From Neobacillus sp. PS2-9 (GTDB lineage Bacteria > Bacillota > Bacilli > Bacillales > Cytobacillaceae), in assembly GCF_030915525.1 (NCBI RefSeq), contig NZ_CP133269.1, forward strand, positions 3,817,001-3,881,000: a stretch of 64,000 nt of DNA. The letters are read 5' to 3'. The position numbers were made by a program, and so were the translations under genes. Positions 62,323-64,000 of this stretch are shown here, piece after piece (the first letter of the stretch is position 1; every line of letters starts with the position of its first letter). The notes under the pieces were generated by a model. The model saw only the letters and a list, made by a program, of their open reading frames with translations. It was not told where the DNA came from and did no database searches.

Positions 62323-63390
62323 TTAAATCCCCTTCATTTCCTCTGATCGAGCCGAAAGCCACTTATCCCAAACTTCAGCGAATACCCCGGTCAATGCTAG
62401 TGAAACATGTCCACCTTCAAAAACCTCATAAGTTTTATCCTTACTTGAAACAAGGTCCATCACCGGAAGACTTTGCTTATCTAATATAATTGTGTCACGT
62501 GAGCAAGAGAAGACAAATAGCGGGCAGTTTATATTCTTTAAATCCACATTCCTGCCACCAATCACCAATTCTCCCTTTAAGAGTTTATTCTCTTGATAGA
62601 GATCGTTAAACATCTGTTTGAATGCAGCACCTGCAAACGAAGCAGAGTCATTCGTCCACTTATCCATTCGGCGCCACTTTTCTACATATTTCTCATCATG
62701 TGCACGGGTGACGAGATTGATCTTAGAACTTGCAAAACCAGGTGATACCATCCTATATATCAAATGCATAATTTCTGATGGAATGGTCCCATGTGCTTCA
62801 GCAAAACGGTCAAGACTTAGCTGCCCTTTTTGTAGTGCTTCCAGCAATTTATCAGGAAAGATGCCGATACTAAAATCGATTGGTACGGCCGCAAGGGATA
62901 AATTCTTAATTGGCAATTCCGTTATGGAAGCCAAGATGGCTGCAATGGTTCCACCCAGGCAATAGCCGGCAAGGGATATTTCCTTTGCACCTGAATGTCT
63001 TAAAGCTCGTTTAAGGGCGTTCTCCAAATAATCAATGATATAATTATCAAGAGTGATATCAGAATCTTCAAGCCCAGGGGAGCCCCAGTCCAATAGGTAG
63101 ACATCATAGCCGCGCTCGGTAAGTCCGCCTACAACGCTGCTTCCTTCCCCGATGTCAAGAATGTACGCCTTATTTAACAAGGAGTATACAAGAAATAACG
63201 GGATCGCATGTCTTTTTTCCTTTGCAGGATGATACCATACGGTTGCTTTATTTTTCTTCCAGACAGTCTGTCTCGGTGTAGGTACAATATCTGGCTTTGG
63301 CTCGGTCATAATTTTATATAGCTGGTTCCACCGTTTCGCTTCTTTTTCTAAGTTTAAGATAGGAAAAAGGTTTGTTCCTACTGCTTTCAT
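62323..63390 (-). CDS. phaC: class IV PHA synthase catalytic subunit PhaC (copy 2)
   Basis: This is a 355-residue protein from the ATG with an AGAGGAG site; an upstream TTG adds seven residues without support. It has the lipase-like box AGYCLGGT with catalytic Cys144, Asp in SCSRDTIIL and His in EGGHVSLALTG. The N-terminal PTPRQTVWKKNK and WYHPAKEK blocks align with copy 1 at 19086-20153. It forms a unit with phaR2 and DUF202. Confidence 0.92.
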   Translation of the reverse strand: MKAVGTNLFPILNLEKEAKRWNQLYKIMTEPKPDIVPTPRQTVWKKNKATVWYHPAKEKRHAIPLFLVYSLLNKAYILDIGEGSSVVGGLTERGYDVYLLDWGSPGLEDSDITLDNYIIDYLENALKRALRHSGAKEISLAGYCLGGTIAAILASITELPIKNLSLAAVPIDFSIGIFPDKLLEALQKGQLSLDRFAEAHGTIPSEIMHLIYRMVSPGFASSKINLVTRAHDEKYVEKWRRMDKWTNDSASFAGAAFKQMFNDLYQENKLLKGELVIGGRNVDLKNINCPLFVFSCSRDTIILDKQSLPVMDLVSSKDKTYEVFEGGHVSLALTGVFAEVWDKWLSARSEEMKGI

Positions 63391-63413
63391 TATTATCACT
63401 CCTCTCTTCAATG

Positions 63414-63959
63414 TTATTTAATACCGGTAAGCACTAGATCTTTATCCTGCTTTTTTTCCGATACTTTTTTATGCTTTTCCTGCTCTATTCCGATGAGGCC
63501 TCTCTCTATTTCTTTCCGCAATTCCTGAAGGTCGGCATTCATTTTTTGCGTTTCCGCCAGCCCTTGGGCTATCTTTTGGAATTCATTCTTCATTTGCATG
63601 ACAATATTGACTACTTCTTCGAACATTCCTGAATTTTCTTTAGTAATGGAGCTTACACTTTCTTGTAATTTCCAAATTTGTTCTTCTAACAAATCAATTT
63701 TTTCTTCTGTCTGAATAGATAGCTTTGCGGCATTAGCGACATCTTTCTTTGTCGGGATATTCATTAGTGCCGCAATTTGCTCTTGGTGCTTTCTAAGTCG
63801 CTCTAGGTAAAATGAATAGGTGTTTAGGCCTGAACTTGCTGTGCGAACAAATTCTTTGTTGTCTGTTAGGTTATATAATAGGCCCGTTACTTGTTTGTCC
63901 CACATTTCACTCAATTGGTTAAATCCAACAAATGGATCAAAGATTTTTTCATTTGACAT
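63414..63959 (-). CDS. phaR: class IV PHA synthase subunit PhaR (copy 2)
   Basis: This 181-residue protein has a conserved N-terminal half with NLTDNKEFVR, MNIPTKKDVANAA and QTEEKIDLLEEQIWKLQ blocks shared with copy 1, and a C-terminal coiled coil ending in a Lys-rich tail and DLVLTGIK. It precedes phaC2 by 23 bases. The ATG has an AAGGAGAG site. Confidence 0.9.
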   Translation of the reverse strand: MSNEKIFDPFVGFNQLSEMWDKQVTGLLYNLTDNKEFVRTASSGLNTYSFYLERLRKHQEQIAALMNIPTKKDVANAAKLSIQTEEKIDLLEEQIWKLQESVSSITKENSGMFEEVVNIVMQMKNEFQKIAQGLAETQKMNADLQELRKEIERGLIGIEQEKHKKVSEKKQDKDLVLTGIK

Positions 63960-63977
63960 ATTGTTTCTCTCCTTAAA

Positions 63978-64000
63978 TTATGATTTTGAAGGTTCTTCCG
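63978..64000 (-). CDS. 3' end of a gene preceding phaR2
   Basis: Only the last codons are visible: ...EEPSKS and a TAA, 19 bases before phaR2. The ending resembles that of the phasin-like protein before phaR1 (...TEYSKS), so a related granule protein may be encoded here. The rest lies outside the window. Confidence 0.4.

Overview
The window is chromosomal DNA of a low-GC, endospore-former-type Firmicute of the Bacillaceae, probably close to Neobacillus or Priestia. The reasons are AT-rich intergenic DNA, strong AGGAGG-type ribosome binding sites, and gene sets with clear Bacillus subtilis counterparts (yknWXYZ, desKR, odhAB, pabBAC, rhaEW-rhaMBA, ycgL). It also carries class IV phaR/phaC polyhydroxyalkanoate (PHA) genes and the dispersed structured repeats typical of these genomes. 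No ribosomal RNA, complete tRNA, CRISPR array, prophage or full insertion sequence is visible. Species-level placement is inference.

Layout. 0-3 kb: end of a YczE-type membrane protein, an acyltransferase-3 membrane protein and an MFS exporter. 3-7.6 kb: a Ugp-like ABC importer (two permeases, binding lipoprotein) with a PHP-domain hydrolase. 7.7-11.4 kb: YcgL-like nucleotidyltransferase and pabB-pabA-pabC for p-aminobenzoate. 11.6-15 kb: an OmpR-type two-component system with a PepSY protein and a His/Asp-rich secreted protein. 15-28.5 kb: a lipid-storage block with alpha/beta hydrolases, desK-desR, phaC-phaR with two coiled-coil granule-type proteins, an SDR and two paralogous acyl-CoA ligases. 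28.5-33 kb: repeats, YitT-like protein, SDR, GNAT, lone trpB. 33-37 kb: yknWXYZ-type exporter. 37-44 kb: aldo/keto reductase, odhA-odhB and a LysR regulator. 44-50.5 kb: L-rhamnose catabolism. 50.6-56.8 kb: a compound arsenic island. 56.8-62.3 kb: M1 peptidase, short pyruvate kinase, serine hydrolase, small membrane proteins. 62.3-64 kb: a second phaR-phaC pair.

The most notable content is in the arsenic island. It combines inorganic arsenic resistance (arsC, acr3, arsR) with organoarsenical functions (ArsI-type C-As lyase, ArsP-type permease, ArsN1-type acetyltransferase). It has eight copies of one 16-bp operator and three tiny Cys-rich or Cys-tailed proteins, one of them a 58-codon gene. 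At its downstream end lies a 92-codon HesB/IscA-like gene interrupted by one in-frame TGA exactly at the conserved Cys position, followed by a hairpin that fits a bacterial SECIS element. I read it as a selenoprotein gene; a conventional gene caller would miss it.

Other points worth attention are two phaR-phaC loci about 43 kb apart, identical promoter architecture with a TGTCGAGA box in front of both acyl-CoA ligases, long sequence blocks shared by the rhaEW and rhaR promoters, 52-bp tandem hairpin repeats, and a 185-bp MITE-like element between a gene and its terminator.
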